Part shown: positions 43,471 through 52,616 of the stretch, one piece after another | How positions within the stretch are numbered: the first letter of the stretch is position 1 | Layout: each line of letters starts with the position of its first letter | From: CAKZYD01 sp039814715 | GTDB lineage: Bacteria > Pseudomonadota > Alphaproteobacteria > Sphingomonadales > CAKZYD01 | Assembly: GCA_039814715.1 (NCBI GenBank) | Contig: JBCCAR010000004.1 | Location: forward strand, 1 to 64,000 | Reading direction: 5' to 3' | Length of the DNA stretch: 64,000 bases | The notes under the pieces: generated by a model | Databases searched by the model: none | The model's input: the letters and a program-made list of their open reading frames with translations, nothing else | What the model was told of the DNA's origin: nothing | Program-made: the position numbers and the translations under genes

Positions 43471-44562
43471 ATGTCTACTGACACCCCGCAACGCAAACGA
43501 CGCGTCTTGTATCTGGTGCGTTCATTCCCGCAGATTTCACAGACGTACATAAAGACAGAGATCGAACACGTCGCTCGTGATAATGAGGTCATGATTTTAA
43601 GCCGCAAAGCGGCCAATAAATCCCCCACAAAGTCTCACCCATTTACAATTATCGACACGTTGGAAGACGCGATTGGCCATGCCAAGGCCTTCAAGCCTGA
43701 CGTTATTCACGCACACTACGTCAATCAGATGGATTTTGTGGACGCATTGTCAGAAGCAATTGGTGTCCCTTACACCGTTCGTGCTCATTCTTTCGACGCG
43801 ATGGCAGCCCGCGCGCCTGGCTTGCAGCAAATCGTGAAGCAAAAATTGTTTCCCAACACACCAAAATTAGATCACGAGGCGACCGTTCGCAAAGGCATCA
43901 AGCTTGCGCGCAAGGACAATTGCTTGGGCGTGCTGACCTTTCCGTTCACGCGCGAGATCTTGTTAGGTGCAGGCGCACCCGGCAGCAAGTTGATTGATTG
44001 CTGGCCAGTCGTGAATATCGAGATTTTTGAAAACCGGGATCAGAACGGCGATGGCGTGATGAATACAGGTGCCGTCATTCCTAAGAAGAAGATGGAAGAC
44101 TTTTTAAAGCTTGCCACGCTGATGGATCATAAAATCCCATTTAATCTATATGCCGTGAGCTACGACATTGAGAAACTCCGGGCGAAAAGCAAGGCGATGG
44201 GCGATAGAGTGTCCTTTCACCGACAGCTAGACCCGGAAGACATGCCTGCCGAGTATAAAAAGCACAGTTGGTTGGTTTACACTGGAGACATTGACAACCC
44301 AACGGTCGGTTGGCCCATGGCTGTAGCCGAAGCGCAGGCGGCTGGTGTAGGCGTCGCAATGCCCCGCCTGCGGCCGGATGTGGCTGAATTTGTAGGACAC
44401 GGTGCAGGCGTTCTCTATGATGATGTGTCTGAGCTCCCCGACATTCTGGCTAAAGCGCCACCTGAAGACATGCGTGAACGCGGGTTTCAGCAAGCAAAGA
44501 AGTCAGACATTCGCGGCCATCTCCACCTGCTGACAGACCTGTGGCCAAAAATTGCAGCCTGA
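43471..44562 (+). CDS. GT4-like glycosyltransferase
   Basis: This 363-residue protein has the GT-B fold of family-4 glycosyltransferases. An N-terminal acceptor domain (LYLVRSFPQISQTYIKTEIEHVA) and the motif PDVIHAHYVNQ are followed by a C-terminal nucleotide-sugar domain with VGWPMAVAEAQAAGVGVAMPRL, the EX7E-like region. The start at 43471 (AGGAACG site) is chosen over longer readings from 43336 or 43432. No other polysaccharide genes are nearby, so donor and acceptor are unknown. Confidence 0.72.
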   Translation: MSTDTPQRKRRVLYLVRSFPQISQTYIKTEIEHVARDNEVMILSRKAANKSPTKSHPFTIIDTLEDAIGHAKAFKPDVIHAHYVNQMDFVDALSEAIGVPYTVRAHSFDAMAARAPGLQQIVKQKLFPNTPKLDHEATVRKGIKLARKDNCLGVLTFPFTREILLGAGAPGSKLIDCWPVVNIEIFENRDQNGDGVMNTGAVIPKKKMEDFLKLATLMDHKIPFNLYAVSYDIEKLRAKSKAMGDRVSFHRQLDPEDMPAEYKKHSWLVYTGDIDNPTVGWPMAVAEAQAAGVGVAMPRLRPDVAEFVGHGAGVLYDDVSELPDILAKAPPEDMRERGFQQAKKSDIRGHLHLLTDLWPKIAA

Positions 44563-44573
44563 CCATCAGCGCA

Positions 44574-44608
44574 TAAAAAAGCCGGACCTTCTTAAAGAAC
44601 GCCCGGCT
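44574..44608 (-). terminator. Rho-independent terminator of the DM13 gene
   Basis: On the minus strand AGCCGGGCGTTCTTTAAGAA pairs into GGTCCGGCT, followed by TTTTTT. It lies 22 bp after the DM13 stop and between convergent genes, so it may also stop the glycosyltransferase transcript. Confidence 0.85.
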
Positions 44609-44629
44609 AATTTCTGCTTTAAGGGAGCG

Positions 44630-45076
44630 CTAGACCTTCGCGCCGCCCCAAAGCACGGAATAGGCCTCGCAATGGACGAGGACGCTGCCAAAATCAGCAA
44701 GGTTGATGCCCGCGGGGATTTCATACTCCTGGCCACCCTTGGTGGTTTTTAGCTCCCCGAGCTTGATGGCGCCTTTCACAGCGTTACGGCCAGTGGCTTG
44801 CTTGACACTATGAGGGGATAGAAAGACCTTCAGGTCTGGCCCTGAGCGCGCCTTGAAGTTGTCTGAAAAGACAACGAACTGTTTGTCGCCGCGCTGCACG
44901 ATGCTGACATCGCCGCGGATCGATTTGGATTTTTTCACAAATTTCGCTGGTGCTTGCACAGCCTCGGCGTGGGCCGCGCTATCGTGCATTTTTTCTGCTT
45001 GGGCCATGGGGACCATGAAGCAGGACAGGGCAACGGAGACGGCGGTGGACATTGCGATTTCGCGAATGAGAGACAT
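44630..45076 (-). CDS. Periplasmic DM13-domain protein
   Basis: This 148-residue exported protein has a signal peptide ending VPMAQA. One DM13 domain (electron-transfer DM13, DOMON-related) spans about residues 50-148, with FSDNFKARSGPDLKVFLSP and the cysteine-bearing end SVLVHCEAYSVLWGGA. The conserved cysteine is proposed to bind a redox cofactor. The start at 45076 follows an AAGGAA site. It is divergent from the radical SAM gene and ends at a strong terminator. Confidence 0.8.
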   Translation of the reverse strand: MSLIREIAMSTAVSVALSCFMVPMAQAEKMHDSAAHAEAVQAPAKFVKKSKSIRGDVSIVQRGDKQFVVFSDNFKARSGPDLKVFLSPHSVKQATGRNAVKGAIKLGELKTTKGGQEYEIPAGINLADFGSVLVHCEAYSVLWGGAKV

Positions 45077-45296
45077 ACATAAATTCCTTTTGCTGTTTTT
45101 TGCGTTGTATTCGTCGATGAACACAGGATTAGCAGAACCCGCCGCCAAAACGCCAAACACGACTTATCACAGAGAAGTGCACGTCCGGTGACGCAGTGAT
45201 CACATCCCTGTGAAGCAGGGGTGACAGGCGCTGGCAGTGCGGTCATGCTGCCACTTTGGAATGCTGTATATCACACGCCATCTATTGAGAGGCCCC

Positions 45297-46736
45297 ATGT
45301 ATCCGCCTGAGAAGAACCGCAAGCCTGCCCTCTCACCACAAGCCATTGAAACTTGGCCGGCCGCAAGCTTGCCGCCGCAAGGAGAAGACAAAAAGGCGCG
45401 GCTCGCTAATGCGCTAAAAGAGCATGGGTGGATGGTGCCGGGGCAAACAGCAGGCGTGCACTGGGCCATCGGCTGCGTCGCCCTTGAGATCACGCAGCGC
45501 TGCAACTTAGACTGCACGCTCTGCTACCTGTCCGACCTATCAGAAGCGGTGAAAGACCTGCCGCTAGAAGAGGTCTTCAGGCGTATTGATTTGATCCACG
45601 CGCATTATGGCGACGGGACAAACGTACAAGTCACTGGCGGCGACCCGACCTTGCGTAATCCAAAAGAGCTTGAAGCAATCGTGGCGCGGATTGCAGCCAA
45701 GAACATGCGCCCTGCCCTCTTCACCAACGGTATTAAAGCCACCCGGTCACTGCTCATGCAGCTGCGTGGCGCAGGCCTAAAAGATGTCGCCTTCCATATT
45801 GATATGACCCAGCAACGCAAAGGCTATGAAAGCGAAAGCGCACTCAACACTCTGCGCGAAGCCTATATCACCCGTGCAGACGGCCTTGGCCTTCACATCC
45901 TCTTCAATACGACTGTGTTTGACGGGAATGTTGAAGACGTGCCCATGCTGGCGCGCTTTTTTGCCCAGCGCGCGCATCAAGTGCACTTGGCAAGTTTTCA
46001 AATGCAGGCTGACACGGGCCGCGGCGTCTTGCGCCAAAGGGGCAAGGCCATCACACAGGACCGCATCATTCAGGCTATTTCAGACGGTGCAAACCATAAC
46101 CTAAGCTTTGATAGCCCAGTCGTTGGCCATAGCGAGTGCAATCGCTACGCTGGCCTCATTGCCAGCGGCGGTCTCACCGCGCCTATTTTTGATGATGATA
46201 CCCTGTTCGCCGATCTTTTTGCAGCCGGAGCCAGTGTTCAATTTGATCGGTACAAACCACTCACCTCCATACTCGCCGGTACAAAACTCTTCGCTCAAAA
46301 TATACCCCTGACCTGGCGCGCATTGCGCTATGCCATGCGTAAGGCTTGGGCTTTGAAACGTGGCCTTTTGCGCAGCGGCGGGCGGCTGCACAAGCTCACC
46401 TTTTATATCCACAATTTCATGGACGCGCAGCAGCTGGATAAAGAGCGCTGCGAGACTTGCATCTTCATGACGATGACCCGCGATGGCCCTATCTCCATGT
46501 GCGTGCACAATGCCAAACGCGATAGCTTTTTGAGCCAGGAGATTAAGACCGCAGCTGGTCGTTGGAGCCCGCGAGAGGAAGCGCGCTCCGCCCAGCCGAT
46601 CAAGAGGTTGAAGGGCCGACGCCGAGCGGCTTTTTTACAAGATCAAAGCGCGCTGCTTCCACGCCATGGCAAGGCCAGCCAGCACCATGAAAGCTATGGT
46701 GATATAGCGAAAGCGCGTGTCCGACATTCCCGCTAA
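45297..46736 (+). CDS. Radical SAM protein with C-terminal cysteine cluster
   Basis: This 479-residue radical SAM enzyme has the [4Fe-4S] motif Cys69-x3-Cys73-x2-Cys76 (CNLDCTLC) preceded by ALEITQR. The SAM-binding GGDP element is QVTGGDPTLR. A C-terminal Cys cluster (ERCETCIF, then SMCVHNAKRD) may ligate an auxiliary cluster, as in SPASM/twitch proteins. The substrate is unknown. The last 34 residues are read antisense to the TSUP gene (102-bp overlap) and look unlike a conserved domain, so the ancestral stop may have been lost. The ATG at 45297 follows GAGAGG. Confidence 0.78.
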   Translation: MYPPEKNRKPALSPQAIETWPAASLPPQGEDKKARLANALKEHGWMVPGQTAGVHWAIGCVALEITQRCNLDCTLCYLSDLSEAVKDLPLEEVFRRIDLIHAHYGDGTNVQVTGGDPTLRNPKELEAIVARIAAKNMRPALFTNGIKATRSLLMQLRGAGLKDVAFHIDMTQQRKGYESESALNTLREAYITRADGLGLHILFNTTVFDGNVEDVPMLARFFAQRAHQVHLASFQMQADTGRGVLRQRGKAITQDRIIQAISDGANHNLSFDSPVVGHSECNRYAGLIASGGLTAPIFDDDTLFADLFAAGASVQFDRYKPLTSILAGTKLFAQNIPLTWRALRYAMRKAWALKRGLLRSGGRLHKLTFYIHNFMDAQQLDKERCETCIFMTMTRDGPISMCVHNAKRDSFLSQEIKTAAGRWSPREEARSAQPIKRLKGRRRAAFLQDQSALLPRHGKASQHHESYGDIAKARVRHSR

Positions 46737-47369
46737 AATCCGCCGTGACAGACCGTTTGATAGCGACGCGCCGATACCAACAACCAGCCCGGCTATTGCA
46801 TATTCTGGTGACAAGACGCCAAAGGCGAAATAGCTGATCAGCTTCGTCAATTGCATGGGCAGTGAAATCGCCGTCTTGGTGCCAACCATGCGCTCTTTTA
46901 AAATGCCGGCATTCAAAAACAGGACGTTCATGACCGGGCCAATCGCGCCCATGACGGCGCTGAGACCAGCGACACAGAAGTAAACCGGCGCAAAAAACCA
47001 TGGCCTCACCTCCAACCGCGTATGTGACTGGCCGAAATACTCCTGTACCACGGTTGAAATCAAAAATAGGCCAAGAGCAAGCTGCAGCCAATCTACGGGC
47101 AGAACAGAGAAAAGAAAGCCGCCAAGTGCGGCGCCTGCGATAGCACCAGGCAGCGCCCAGCGTACGATGCGCCAATCAATATGCGCGCGGAATATAGCAA
47201 AGCGCCCCAGGCTGCCGACGACCATAGCAACTGTCACAACAGGCGCCACCGCCTGCGCGCCCATAACGAAAGAGATGACCGGCACCAGCGTCATAGCTCC
47301 GCCGCCGCCAGACAAGGTGGAGATGGTCCAGGTCACAAACCCAGCGACAAACAGCGCGGCATAGAGCAT
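46635..47369 (-). CDS. TSUP (TauE/SafE)-family membrane transporter
   Basis: This 244-residue integral membrane protein has about eight hydrophobic helices and the TSUP opening AGFVTWTISTLSGGGGAMTLVPVISFVMG, with the second repeat GLSAVMGAIGPVMNVLFLNAG. The family exports sulfite, sulfoacetate or organosulfonates. It is followed by (and overlaps antisense with) the radical SAM gene's 3' end. It is preceded, 17 bp away, by the Slam-like gene on the same strand. Confidence 0.85.
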   Translation of the reverse strand: MLYAALFVAGFVTWTISTLSGGGGAMTLVPVISFVMGAQAVAPVVTVAMVVGSLGRFAIFRAHIDWRIVRWALPGAIAGAALGGFLFSVLPVDWLQLALGLFLISTVVQEYFGQSHTRLEVRPWFFAPVYFCVAGLSAVMGAIGPVMNVLFLNAGILKERMVGTKTAISLPMQLTKLISYFAFGVLSPEYAIAGLVVGIGASLSNGLSRRILAGMSDTRFRYITIAFMVLAGLAMAWKQRALIL

Positions 47370-47386
47370 CGCGCCGCTCTAGAGCC

Positions 47387-48697
47387 TTAGAAGGCCCGGG
47401 TAAAGCCCAACTCGCCGCGGTGGCGGCTGTAGCGGTAGAGCTCAATGGAGGAGATATTGCGAGCGTAGATATAGCGGAAAACCGGCGCAAAGCCGAAAAG
47501 GGCCCAATCGCGCTTGGTCAACGCAAAAGCTGCGCGCGTAAACAGGTCCTTGCGGCGGCGGCCAAAAATACTGGGCACATCCCGGTAAAGAGCGGGGCGA
47601 ATATCGGCTTGCAGCGAGAACGTGACACCCTTGGAAAATTCCCGGCCAATGCCGCCACGAAAGCCCAATGCTTGATATTCAAAGAATGTGTCGCGCGCGG
47701 TATTGAACGTGTAGGTGAGGCCAGCGTTTGCGAATACCGCGCTAGATAACGCGCGCGTCAAACGGGCGCCCAGCTGATAAGACTGACCATCTAACGCGTT
47801 AAACCGGTAGTCCGCATGGCGCACGCTAGCGAAATAAAGACCGGTCATCTTAGCGCTTAGGCGCTGGCGCAAACTCAGGCGTAAACCCCCGCCAGCATTA
47901 AAGCGTTGCTGGCCGAACCAGCGCGAGAAAACGCTTGGTTCTATGCGAATAACGCCAAAGGAGCGCAGTAGGTCCACGGATGGCGCGAATTCAATGCTGG
48001 CGTCATCAAAGGCCGAGCGGCGGTAGGCCACATAATTGCCCCTTACCAACGCATTGAGCTGGGTTTTATCGCGGAGCCTATGCGCAAAGCCAAGACTTCC
48101 GCCAAGCGCCAGGCCAAATTGCGATTGCGCGCGCGCTTCATCCGAGAGTTCAAAAGGCAGGCCAAAGAGCTCGACCGTGTCAGATGCAGGCGCTGCATTT
48201 GCATTGCTATCAGGCACAATGCTGACATTTAGAGACGCGCTCCACCCGCGGCGGGTTTGTATTTCGCGCAGAAAGGCTCTCACGTTATCGCTCACTGGGC
48301 CGGGCGGTGCCTGCGACAAGGCCAAGTCAAAATGATACCGCGCAGCGGTAAACTGCTGCGTTTCAAACAACAACCGACCAAGCTCAAGCCGAACGCGGGT
48401 CAAATCCGGGTAGTCGACCAGAATACCGCGCAGCAGAGCAATTGCCTCCTTAGGCAAAAACAGCTTTTCAGCAGCAAGTGCTAATAAAAATTGGCGTTCA
48501 ATCGCATTGGCACCAGCTGGTTGAAGCTGCGAAAGGATGGACTGAGCTGCGCGCGGCTGGCCGCTATCGATGAGGGTTTTAGCCAAGGCGAGCAACTGCT
48601 GCGTCGACACATCTTGCGCTAAGACGGTGCCATCTTGCGCAGCTGAGCTACCGGCATTGCTAACAGATAACAGCAAAGCGGCAAACAGAGAGCGCAA
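47387..48697 (-). CDS. Slam-like surface lipoprotein assembly modifier
   Basis: This 436-residue protein is predicted to export a folded lipoprotein across the outer membrane (type XI secretion). It has a signal peptide ending SSAAQ and an N-terminal TPR region, about residues 30-150 (LAKTLIDSGQPRAAQSILSQL, then RLLFETQQFTAARYHFDLAL). A C-terminal DUF560-type beta-barrel, about residues 155-436, ends with Phe (GELGFTRAF). This TPR-plus-barrel layout is that of Slam1/Slam2 of Neisseria. The start is a TTG with GAGG upstream. Its upstream neighbour, 5 bp away, encodes a TbpB-barrel-like lipoprotein, the expected client. Confidence 0.8.
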   Translation of the reverse strand: MRSLFAALLLSVSNAGSSAAQDGTVLAQDVSTQQLLALAKTLIDSGQPRAAQSILSQLQPAGANAIERQFLLALAAEKLFLPKEAIALLRGILVDYPDLTRVRLELGRLLFETQQFTAARYHFDLALSQAPPGPVSDNVRAFLREIQTRRGWSASLNVSIVPDSNANAAPASDTVELFGLPFELSDEARAQSQFGLALGGSLGFAHRLRDKTQLNALVRGNYVAYRRSAFDDASIEFAPSVDLLRSFGVIRIEPSVFSRWFGQQRFNAGGGLRLSLRQRLSAKMTGLYFASVRHADYRFNALDGQSYQLGARLTRALSSAVFANAGLTYTFNTARDTFFEYQALGFRGGIGREFSKGVTFSLQADIRPALYRDVPSIFGRRRKDLFTRAAFALTKRDWALFGFAPVFRYIYARNISSIELYRYSRHRGELGFTRAF

Positions 48698-48702
48698 ACA
48701 CC

Positions 48703-49632
48703 TCAGTTGCTGCTACCCACAAACACACCGACCGCTTGGCCAAACCCGGTCAAGCGAAATGTGCCGCCGATCTCGACCGCGTCCGGCCCGAAAAACGCGC
48801 CATCGAAAAAGCCGGTATTGGTCGCCGACACACGGTTTTGAAGCGTGCCTGAAAACTCATTTTGGCCGCTAGAGATGGTTCCAACTGCGTCGAAAATACC
48901 AAAGGGTCGGATATTCGTCGATGTGATGGACTCGCCAACCATGTCGAACGTTCCGTTAATACGGTCGTTGGGGAAATCGGCGGTAAAACTGACGGTGCCC
49001 CCCAACACACGCAGGCCGTCTCCAGGGTTCCAAAAGCCATCAACAATGCCGTTGTAGGTAATCGGGCCAGTGACTGGAATGTCGTTCGCGGCCGTGCGAA
49101 TCCCATATGTGAAGAAGGCCGTTTCAAACCGGACGGATGAGCCCTGATCGCGAACATCTTGCCAAGCGCCATAGCCAACAAAGCTAAGCGGCGTTATGGG
49201 GTTATTGGGCGTTAAAAGGCCAAGCAACTGGTCGCCGCGCGCATATGCCGTAAACGTTTGATCCGACAATGCAGCATCAATATCGGATGGACGAAATGTC
49301 TCTGTCCGGGACAGCCCCCCTTGGTTAATGCGCACCGTGTAGCTATCGTTTGAGGCATTGTATTGCAGCTCAACTTGAGACCCGAAACCCGACTGGGCTG
49401 TGTTGAAACTCAGCGGTGCGCCTGTTCCAACCGCCAAATCACCAACGATTGTGCCAGAGGTCGTCTGAAACGTCTGGGAGACGGCCAGGTTATCGAGCGA
49501 TTGATTCTGAGTAGGTTGACCAGGCAGTGGATTGCCGCCGAAGGAATTATCGCCAGAGCCACCGCAGCCCGCCAGCAGGACACAGGCCGCAGCCATTCCA
49601 GCAACAGGCTTCATTTTTAAACACACAGTCAT
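48703..49632 (-). CDS. TbpB-barrel-like surface lipoprotein, Slam client
   Basis: This 309-residue lipoprotein has its lipobox at LLAGC, with Cys23 (from the first Met) lipidated. A low-complexity Gly/Asn/Pro linker follows (residues 24-45). The beta-rich body ends in the TbpB-barrel signature NTGFFDGAFFGPDAVEIGGTFRL, in which the GxFxGPxAxExGGxF pattern is that of TbpB-like beta-barrel domains recognised by Slam proteins. It would be displayed on the cell surface. Ligand (iron, heme or host/particle surface) is unknown. It is the first gene of the pair, 5 bp before the Slam-like gene. Confidence 0.75.
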   Translation of the reverse strand: MTVCLKMKPVAGMAAACVLLAGCGGSGDNSFGGNPLPGQPTQNQSLDNLAVSQTFQTTSGTIVGDLAVGTGAPLSFNTAQSGFGSQVELQYNASNDSYTVRINQGGLSRTETFRPSDIDAALSDQTFTAYARGDQLLGLLTPNNPITPLSFVGYGAWQDVRDQGSSVRFETAFFTYGIRTAANDIPVTGPITYNGIVDGFWNPGDGLRVLGGTVSFTADFPNDRINGTFDMVGESITSTNIRPFGIFDAVGTISSGQNEFSGTLQNRVSATNTGFFDGAFFGPDAVEIGGTFRLTGFGQAVGVFVGSSN

Positions 49633-49744
49633 AAAACAGTCTCACCAAACCGCCGCAGCGCTTTATTTAAACATGGAATTTAAACATAAAAACAAGGCTA
49701 ATGTTGATAGAATAAATAGCATAAATGTGCCTGGGCGCGGCCCA

Positions 49745-50698
49745 CTAAGCGTGTTTTTGATGGCCACGCACCCGGCCTACAACGCTCAAGATACCAACCA
49801 AAACCAAGCCTACGGCCAGCCCCACAACGGCATCTAAGAACGCAACCACAACCCAATTTAAGACGCCAGTAGCGACACCGACCGTATCAGCAGCGCCCTT
49901 CGCGGCGCCCTTGATCGCTTCTTCAGGCATGTGCCAACCAAGCTCGTGCACGCCATGGACTAAAATATTGCCGCCAACCCAAAGCATTGCAGCTGTGCCG
50001 ATGATTGTGAGCCAATACAGTACATACGGCACCACATGAACCATGCCGCGGCCAAAGGCTCTGGTAGCTGCAAGGCGGCCTTTTTGGCTCATCAGCAGGC
50101 CCCAATCATCCGCCTTCACAATGACCGCAACAGCCCCGTACACCCCAATCGTGATGAGAATGCCAACCGCAGCTAAGATAAGCGCCTCTTCCCACCACAC
50201 ATTGGTTTCAATAGCTGCTAACGAGATCGCCATGATTTCAGCAGACAAAATGAAATCGGTCTTGATGGCGCCCTTTACCTTTTCTTTCTCCAGGTGAGCA
50301 GCGTCCACAATCTTCGCCGGCGTATCCTGCTCTTCTTCATCGCGGGAAGATAGCGCATGGACAATCTTTTCCGCTCCCTCAAAACACAGATAGCACCCGC
50401 CCATCATCAGCAGCGGCGTGAGCAGCCACGGCGCGAAGGCATTGAGCAGCAAACAAACTGGCAGCAAAATGACCAACTTATTGACCATCGAGCCCTTGCC
50501 GATGGAATAGACAATGGGGAGTTCACGCGCCGCTGGCAGGCCGACCACATATTTCGGCGTGACCGCAGCATCATCGATCACCACACCTGCGGCTTTTGAG
50601 CCAGCTTTCGCCGCCTGCGCGCCAATATCATCCAGTTGCGCAGCTGCTAGTTTGGCAATAGCCGCCACGTCATCCAGCAGCGCTAACAATCCACTCAC
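49745..50698 (-). CDS. DUF808 (YedI-family) inner-membrane protein
   Basis: This 317-residue multi-pass membrane protein has the DUF808/YedI opening SGLLALLDDVAAIAK followed by DDAAVTPKYVVGLPAARELPIV, and about six to seven hydrophobic helices. An acidic cytosolic loop (SSRDEEEQD) lies near residue 130. The family is conserved but has no known function. I chose the GTG at 50698, with GAGGA upstream, because family members start directly before SGLLALLDD; the longer frame to 50890 overlaps hisB. It is divergent from the his operon with a 94-bp spacer. Confidence 0.8.
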   Translation of the reverse strand: MSGLLALLDDVAAIAKLAAAQLDDIGAQAAKAGSKAAGVVIDDAAVTPKYVVGLPAARELPIVYSIGKGSMVNKLVILLPVCLLLNAFAPWLLTPLLMMGGCYLCFEGAEKIVHALSSRDEEEQDTPAKIVDAAHLEKEKVKGAIKTDFILSAEIMAISLAAIETNVWWEEALILAAVGILITIGVYGAVAVIVKADDWGLLMSQKGRLAATRAFGRGMVHVVPYVLYWLTIIGTAAMLWVGGNILVHGVHELGWHMPEEAIKGAAKGAADTVGVATGVLNWVVVAFLDAVVGLAVGLVLVGILSVVGRVRGHQKHA

Positions 50699-50792
50699 AA
50701 GCGTCCTCGGTTTTGTCCTATGGCTTTCATGTGCTTGCTTTGATATAGCGCCCGCAGCAAGGTTGCTAGGCTTTAGCGAAGAAAGATATCCC

Positions 50793-51389
50793 ATGCGCAC
50801 AGCCAGCGTTGAGCGACGCACGAAAGAAACGCAAATCTCCGCCACCGTCAATGTTGATGGAACGGGTGAGTATGAGATTGAGACCGGCATCGTCTTTTTC
50901 GATCACATGCTGGAACAGCTTTCACGGCACGGCCTCATGGACATTGCGCTCAAAGCAGAAGGCGACTTGCATATTGATTTTCACCACACTGTGGAAGACA
51001 CGGGCTATGTGGTTGGCGAAGCCATTGCCAAAGCGCTTGGCGACCGGCGCGGCATCACACGCTATGGACACGCCTACATCCCCATGGATGAAACACTGAG
51101 CCGCGTCAGCCTGGATATCTCCGGGCGCCCCTATCTGGTGTGGAATGTGGACTTCACCACAGACAAGCTCGGCGATTTTGATACCGAGCTTTTCAAAGAG
51201 TTCTTCCAAGCCTTCGCGCAAGCGGCAGGCATCACACTGCATGTGGAAACGCTTTATTGCACCAACAATCACCACCGAATTGAGAGCTGCTTTAAGGGCC
51301 TGGCCCGCGCACTAAAAGCCGCTATGGCGATTGATCCGCGCGCGAGCGGCGACGTGCCCTCAACCAAAGGGTCACTTGGCGGTCAATAG
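50793..51389 (+). CDS. hisB: Imidazoleglycerol-phosphate dehydratase
   Basis: This 198-residue monofunctional HisB converts imidazoleglycerol phosphate to imidazole acetol phosphate. The metal-binding motifs are DHMLEQLSRHG and HHTVEDTGYVVG in the first half, and a His-rich NNHHRIESCFKGLARALK in the second half. It lacks the N-terminal phosphatase domain of enterobacterial HisB. The start at 50793 is chosen over the very long frame from 50514. It leads the hisB-hisH-GNAT-hisA-hisF-hisE run. Confidence 0.97.
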   Translation: MRTASVERRTKETQISATVNVDGTGEYEIETGIVFFDHMLEQLSRHGLMDIALKAEGDLHIDFHHTVEDTGYVVGEAIAKALGDRRGITRYGHAYIPMDETLSRVSLDISGRPYLVWNVDFTTDKLGDFDTELFKEFFQAFAQAAGITLHVETLYCTNNHHRIESCFKGLARALKAAMAIDPRASGDVPSTKGSLGGQ

Positions 51390-51393
51390 GGAC

Positions 51394-52035
51394 ATGAACA
51401 CCGTCGCCTTAATTGACTATGGGTCAGGCAACTTACATTCAGCGGCCAAATCCATTGAGCGCGCGGCGCGTGAGCGCGGCGTCGCGATCAAACTTCAGGT
51501 TACGCGTGATCCAGCCGTTGTAAAGCGCGCAGACCGGATTGTACTGCCCGGCGTTGGCGCGTTTGGCGATTGCATGGCGGGCCTGAATGCGGTTGAGGGG
51601 ATGGTGGAGGCCATCACCCAGCGTGCGCGCCGCGATGCGGTCCCCTTTCTCGGCATTTGTGTGGGCATGCAGCTCATGGCAAAGACGGGTGAGGAGCACG
51701 GCACGCACGCTGGCCTCGGCTGGATTGACGGCAGCGTAAAGGCCCTCACGCCAAGCGATCCGGGCCTTAAGATCCCGCACATGGGATGGAACGCACTGAG
51801 TCACATTGCGCCGCACCCGGTGCTGTCAGACATCACCGTCGGCGACCATCTTTATTTTGTCCACAGCTTTCACATGGTCTGCCCCGGCGATAGGATTTGT
51901 GCGGAAGTGGACTACGGAGGGCCTGTAACTGCTTGTATTCAAACGCAATCCTGTTTTGGCACACAGTTCCATCCCGAAAAGTCTCAAAAAGTAGGGTTGC
52001 GGCTTCTTGGAAACTTTCTTATTTGGACCGCATGA
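51394..52035 (+). CDS. hisH: Imidazole glycerol-phosphate synthase, glutaminase subunit
   Basis: This 213-residue class I glutamine amidotransferase supplies ammonia to HisF. The triad is a Cys in LGICVGMQLMA, a His in GTQFHPEKS, and the following Glu. The N-terminal ALIDYGSGNLHSAAKSIERA is diagnostic. The start at 51394 is 4 bp after hisB. Its stop overlaps the acetyltransferase start by ATGA. Confidence 0.97.
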   Translation: MNTVALIDYGSGNLHSAAKSIERAARERGVAIKLQVTRDPAVVKRADRIVLPGVGAFGDCMAGLNAVEGMVEAITQRARRDAVPFLGICVGMQLMAKTGEEHGTHAGLGWIDGSVKALTPSDPGLKIPHMGWNALSHIAPHPVLSDITVGDHLYFVHSFHMVCPGDRICAEVDYGGPVTACIQTQSCFGTQFHPEKSQKVGLRLLGNFLIWTA

Positions 52036-52616
52036 GTCAACACCCCCCAACAAAATTACGATCAGACTTGTCGGTCGACCATGTCACGCGCCTTGAAGAA
52101 ATTGACTTGGACGCGCTCGTGGCCGCAACGCTCGAAACCATTGAAGAAGGCAGCCAATCAAGCTGGCGCGGCAAACCAAACCAGGAGCGCTTGCGGGCGT
52201 TTTGGACGGGTGTCGCCTTGTCGCCCACGCGCCGCCTCGTTCTGGCAAGGCTCGGCGGCAAACCCGTTGGCGCTGTCCAAATTGTGCAAGCGGGCCTCTT
52301 GTCTGAAATTGGACCAGAGATTGCAACGCTTGATAACTTCTTTTTGATGCCCTCCGCCCGCGGCCATGGACTGGCCCGGCGCTTAATCCGCTACGCTGAA
52401 GACGTGGCCCACTCGTTTGGTATCATAAGCCTAGACTTAGTGATCCGCGAAGACCGCACCGACGCAGCAAAGATGCTCAGCGATATGGGCTACACGCAGT
52501 GGGCGCGCAAACAGACCTTTCGCCATGTTGAAGATGGCTTTCAGGCAGGGCTCTATTTTACAAAGCTCATTGATGAAACAGCCGCAGGTAGTTTGGAGCG
52601 CCAAGACGTCGCGTGA
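52032..52616 (+). CDS. GNAT acetyltransferase inside the his operon
   Basis: This 194-residue GNAT protein has the acetyl-CoA loop LMPSARGHGLARRLIRYAEDVA and a preceding strand (ATLDNFF). It is linked at both ends by stop/start overlaps: ATGA with hisH and GTGA with hisA, so it is co-translated with histidine biosynthesis. Such an embedded acetyltransferase occurs in several alphaproteobacterial his clusters, but its substrate is not known to me. Confidence 0.82.
   Translation: MSQHPPTKLRSDLSVDHVTRLEEIDLDALVAATLETIEEGSQSSWRGKPNQERLRAFWTGVALSPTRRLVLARLGGKPVGAVQIVQAGLLSEIGPEIATLDNFFLMPSARGHGLARRLIRYAEDVAHSFGIISLDLVIREDRTDAAKMLSDMGYTQWARKQTFRHVEDGFQAGLYFTKLIDETAAGSLERQDVA

Noticed and set aside
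50514..50792. Long N-terminal extension of HisB.
   Set aside because: It is antisense to the DUF808 gene, low complexity in composition and absent from HisB; the true start is 50793.
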